From Bacteroides neonati (GTDB taxonomy: Bacteria > Bacteroidota > Bacteroidia > Bacteroidales > Bacteroidaceae): a stretch of DNA of 64,000 nucleotides. The notes beneath the pieces are model-generated. The model was not told the origin of the DNA. It saw only the letters and a list, made by a program, of their open reading frames with translations, and did no database searches. The stretch is taken from contig NZ_HG726020.1 of assembly GCF_000499785.1 (NCBI RefSeq), positions 709,515 to 773,514 of the forward strand. Direction: 5' to 3'. Below are positions 61,764 to 64,000 of the stretch, piece after piece (position 1 is the stretch's first letter; every line of letters begins with the position of its first letter). The position numbers and the translations under genes are program-made.

Positions 61764-61771
61764 TACTTTTG
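61764..61771 (+). promoter_or_regulatory. -7 promoter element for the 209-residue protein gene
   Basis: TACTTTTG fits TAnnTTTG; TTGG at 61741-61744 is at 19-bp spacing as a weak -33. The ATG at 61811 is 39 bases downstream. Confidence 0.62.
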
Positions 61772-61810
61772 CAATCATAATTTATAATTCATCATTCATA
61801 CTAATAAGAT

Positions 61811-62440
61811 ATGTCCTTATTAACTAACTTATTCAAGAAGAAAACCGACGATGGAAAAGCTGTTGGCAATGTAGAGGATTTTGTTTCGCTGACACGCGTA
61901 TACTTCCAATCGGTTATTGCTATAAACTTAGGTATCACGAACATCCGTTTCCTTCCGGATGTAGCTAACTTCAAACGTCTGTTTAAAGTGCCCACACAAG
62001 GTGGAAAGCTCGGTATGGCCGAGAAGTCGGCTTCGCGCAAAATGCTGATGCAGGATTATGGCTTGAGCGACACCTTTTTTAAAGAAATAGATGCTTCGGT
62101 AAAGAAAAACTGCCGGACACAAAACGATGTACAAGCATACCTGTTCATGTATCAAGGGTTCTCGAGCGATTTGATGATGCTTATGGGCAACCTCATGCAA
62201 TGGAAATTTCGCATGCCCTCGTTCTTTAAGAAAGCGCTTCGCGGGATGACGGAGAAAACCGTGCACGATGTATGTACCAAAGCCGTATGGAAAAAAGACG
62301 ATGTACACAAAACGGCTATGACCGTGCGCCAATACAAAGAGCGTTTGGGCTACTCGGAACAGTGGATGTCTGAATACGTATATAACATCATTATCCTGGC
62401 AAAAAAAGAGCCGAAACAGAAGGACGAAAACGCCAAATAG
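61811..62440 (+). CDS. Uncharacterised Bacteroidales protein
   Basis: The 209-residue protein has no signal peptide or membrane segment. It is helical with conserved-looking blocks such as VYFQSVIAINLGITNIRFLP (about 28-48), SRKMLMQDYGLSDTFFKEID and RQYKERLGYSEQWMSEYVYN. The end is lysine-rich. I do not recognise a domain. It has a good promoter and a terminator, so it is likely expressed on its own. KamA-type gene follows but after a terminator. Confidence 0.8.
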   Translation: MSLLTNLFKKKTDDGKAVGNVEDFVSLTRVYFQSVIAINLGITNIRFLPDVANFKRLFKVPTQGGKLGMAEKSASRKMLMQDYGLSDTFFKEIDASVKKNCRTQNDVQAYLFMYQGFSSDLMMLMGNLMQWKFRMPSFFKKALRGMTEKTVHDVCTKAVWKKDDVHKTAMTVRQYKERLGYSEQWMSEYVYNIIILAKKEPKQKDENAK

Positions 62441-62509
62441 GCAAGCGTTATAAAACAGAAACAGATAGTGTTATAAAAAAAAAAGAATCGTAAAAGAGAT
62501 ACGATTTAT

Positions 62510-62540
62510 AAAGCGGAGAATTGTGTTCTCCGCTTTTTTT
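62510..62540 (+). terminator. Terminator between the uncharacterised gene and the KamA-like gene
   Basis: AAAGCGGAGAA (62510-62520) pairs with TTCTCCGCTTT (62526-62536) across TTGTG and ends in T. An 11-bp perfect stem. Confidence 0.92.
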
Positions 62541-62589
62541 ACTATATTTAGCATCTATAGATTTGTATAACTTCCAAAAACAACCGCGT

Positions 62590-64000
62590 ATGAAACAAAA
62601 GAAAATGCTTTCAATCACACTTTCACAGTTAAAACAACTTTATTGCCAAGAGCTTCCGGAGCTCACTTCACTGGCCGCAGAAAGCCTCGACGAGGCCGAC
62701 TTCAAAAGCCGGATAAGCAAGTATCTGGACGCACAACCTTCGGCAGGAAGCAGTGCAGACAAGCAAATTCGATTGCTACTCAGCTACGATGGACAGTATA
62801 TTCACGAACTCTCGACAGGAGAAGACATAGAGATACGCACGTTGGCGTTGCTCCGTCAGTTCATCACCGGACAAATGCCCGATACGGATATGCCTACCGA
62901 TCTGTTCATCGATCTATACTATCAGTTCAAGCGACTGAAACAACCTGAAGCCACTCCTCTTTCGCCCAACCGTATCAAGAACCGCACCGAACGCTGGCCC
63001 ACCGGACTGAACAAAGAAGTGGTGCGAATCAGGGAGGAGAACAAGGAGCGAATGCTTCATGTATTGATACAACGTATCGAAACCCGCAAAGCCGCGGCCA
63101 CCCGCTTTCACTTTGACGAGGGTATCAGTTACGAAGAGAAATACCGGATGGTAAGCGAATGGTGGAACGATTTCCGTTTCCACCTGGCCATGGCGATCAA
63201 AAGCCCTGCAGAGCTCAACCGGTTTCTGGGCAACTCACTGTCGACCGAAACCATGTACCTGCTATCGCGTGCCCGCAAAAAAGGAATGCCGTTCTTTGCC
63301 ACTCCTTATTATCTGTCGCTACTCAACGTAAGCAACGAAGGCTATAACGATGAAGCCATTCGAAGCTACATATTCTACTCGCCCGATCTGGTCGAAACCT
63401 ACGGGCAGATCCGTGCTTGGGAAAAAGAAGACATTGTAGAGCCCGGCAAACCCAATGCGGCAGGCTGGCTCTTGCCCGACGGACACAATATTCATCGCCG
63501 ATACCCGGAAGTAGCCATCCTGATACCCGATACAATGGGGCGTGCCTGTGGCGGCCTATGTGCTTCGTGCCAGCGTATGTACGACTTCCAAAGCGAGCGG
63601 CTCAACTTCGAGTTCGACTCATTGCGCCCCAAAGAGTCGTGGGACAAGAAACTGCGCCGATTGATGACGTATTTTGAAGAGGACACACAGTTGCGCGACA
63701 TTCTGATAACAGGAGGCGATGCGCTGATGAGTCAGAACAAAACCCTGCGCAATATGCTCGATGCGGTATATCGCATGGCCGTACGCAAACAAAAAGCCAA
63801 CCTCGACCGCCCCGAAGGCGAAAAGTATGCCGAACTGCAACGGGTACGGTTGGGCTCGCGCCTATTGGCTTACCTGCCCATGCGTATCAACGACGAGCTG
63901 GTCGAGATATTACGCGATTTCAAAGAAAAGGCTTCGGCCGTGGGGGTGAAGCAGTTTATCATCCAAACACACTTCCAAACGCCACTCGAGGTAACGCCCG
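62590..64000 (+). CDS. KamA-family radical SAM protein, partial (3' end beyond window)
   Basis: The frame opens at the ATG at 62590 and runs to the window end without a stop (470 codons seen). The CxxxCxxC radical SAM cluster is CGGLCASC (Cys320, Cys324, Cys327). A long N-terminal extension of about 300 residues precedes it, larger than in lysine 2,3-aminomutase. Segments LRDILITGGDALMS and SRLLAYLPMRINDEL match KamA/YodO-type SAM domains. Relatives catalyse lysine 2,3- or related aminomutations with PLP; the part with the PLP lysine lies outside the window, so the substrate is not known. A TATATTTA at 62543-62550 may be its -7 element. Confidence 0.9.
   Translation, partial: MKQKKMLSITLSQLKQLYCQELPELTSLAAESLDEADFKSRISKYLDAQPSAGSSADKQIRLLLSYDGQYIHELSTGEDIEIRTLALLRQFITGQMPDTDMPTDLFIDLYYQFKRLKQPEATPLSPNRIKNRTERWPTGLNKEVVRIREENKERMLHVLIQRIETRKAAATRFHFDEGISYEEKYRMVSEWWNDFRFHLAMAIKSPAELNRFLGNSLSTETMYLLSRARKKGMPFFATPYYLSLLNVSNEGYNDEAIRSYIFYSPDLVETYGQIRAWEKEDIVEPGKPNAAGWLLPDGHNIHRRYPEVAILIPDTMGRACGGLCASCQRMYDFQSERLNFEFDSLRPKESWDKKLRRLMTYFEEDTQLRDILITGGDALMSQNKTLRNMLDAVYRMAVRKQKANLDRPEGEKYAELQRVRLGSRLLAYLPMRINDELVEILRDFKEKASAVGVKQFIIQTHFQTPLEVTP

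Larger units (their letters stand above)
61327..61810. other. 484-bp intergenic region
   Basis: Lies between divergent genes and holds the histone promoter at the left end and the promoter at 61764-61771 at the right. The central 350 bases show no gene, RNA or repeat that I can support. Confidence 0.5.

Overview
The window comes from a gut-type Bacteroidales bacterium, almost certainly a Bacteroides species. The evidence is two SusC/SusD loci, surface lipoproteins, an ECF sigma/FecR pair, an IS1380-type element, and many promoters of the Bacteroides sigma-ABfr type (TTTG, about 19 bp, TAnnTTTG). It is chromosomal: housekeeping genes (maf, fba, rpmE2, a class A PBP, methylmalonyl-CoA decarboxylase) surround two accessory carbohydrate-utilisation loci. 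No rRNA, tRNA or CRISPR array was seen.

Layout. 1-7.0 kb: a TPR protein, a leftward nitroreductase / DUF2520 / KdsC / Maf operon, a small beta-barrel protein and a FemAB/GNAT-like protein. 7.3-12.1 kb: a rightward operon for the succinate-to-propionate pathway (methylmalonyl-CoA epimerase and the sodium-pumping methylmalonyl-CoA decarboxylase subunits), closed by a strong terminator. 12.1-22.2 kb: polysaccharide-utilisation locus 1 (PUL1) on the minus strand, with SusC, SusD, a small lipoprotein, a putative glycoside hydrolase and a tyrosine recombinase upstream. 22.8-37.9 kb: a TPR protein, a SusA-like GH13 amylase, FBP aldolase, an EEP-family protein, ribosomal L31, a class A PBP, a degenerate M48 protein, an SGNH hydrolase, a Sel1 protein and small membrane or secreted proteins. 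38.1-52.3 kb: PUL2 (DUF4838 protein, two DUF1735 lipoproteins, GH18, SusD, an IS-broken SusC, FecR, divergent ECF sigma), which resembles N-glycan loci. 52.3-64 kb: lipocalin, lipoprotein, FKBP, SDR, GNAT, TIGR01777 epimerase, lytic transglycosylase, a K+ channel, a radical-SAM/DUF4130 pair, a histone H1-like protein, an uncharacterised protein and a KamA-like radical SAM gene cut by the window end.

Most notable is PUL1. A perfect 22-bp inverted repeat (21036-21057 and 21257-21278) encloses a 243-bp segment carrying a consensus Bacteroides promoter, between the susC start and a recombinase gene. As assembled, the promoter points away from susC, so this is probably a phase-variable locus captured OFF. 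PUL2 is broken in a different way: a 1587-bp IS1380-type element with intact ends and a 5-bp target duplication splits its susC, and removing it restores an unbroken frame of about 1104 codons. The window therefore shows one reversible and one mutational silencing event in two glycan-uptake loci. Several intergenic repeat families (GTAC-rich palindromes at two loci, 21-bp phased A-tract repeats, 22-bp tandem repeats, a 24-bp perfect hairpin) are not explained by the genes.
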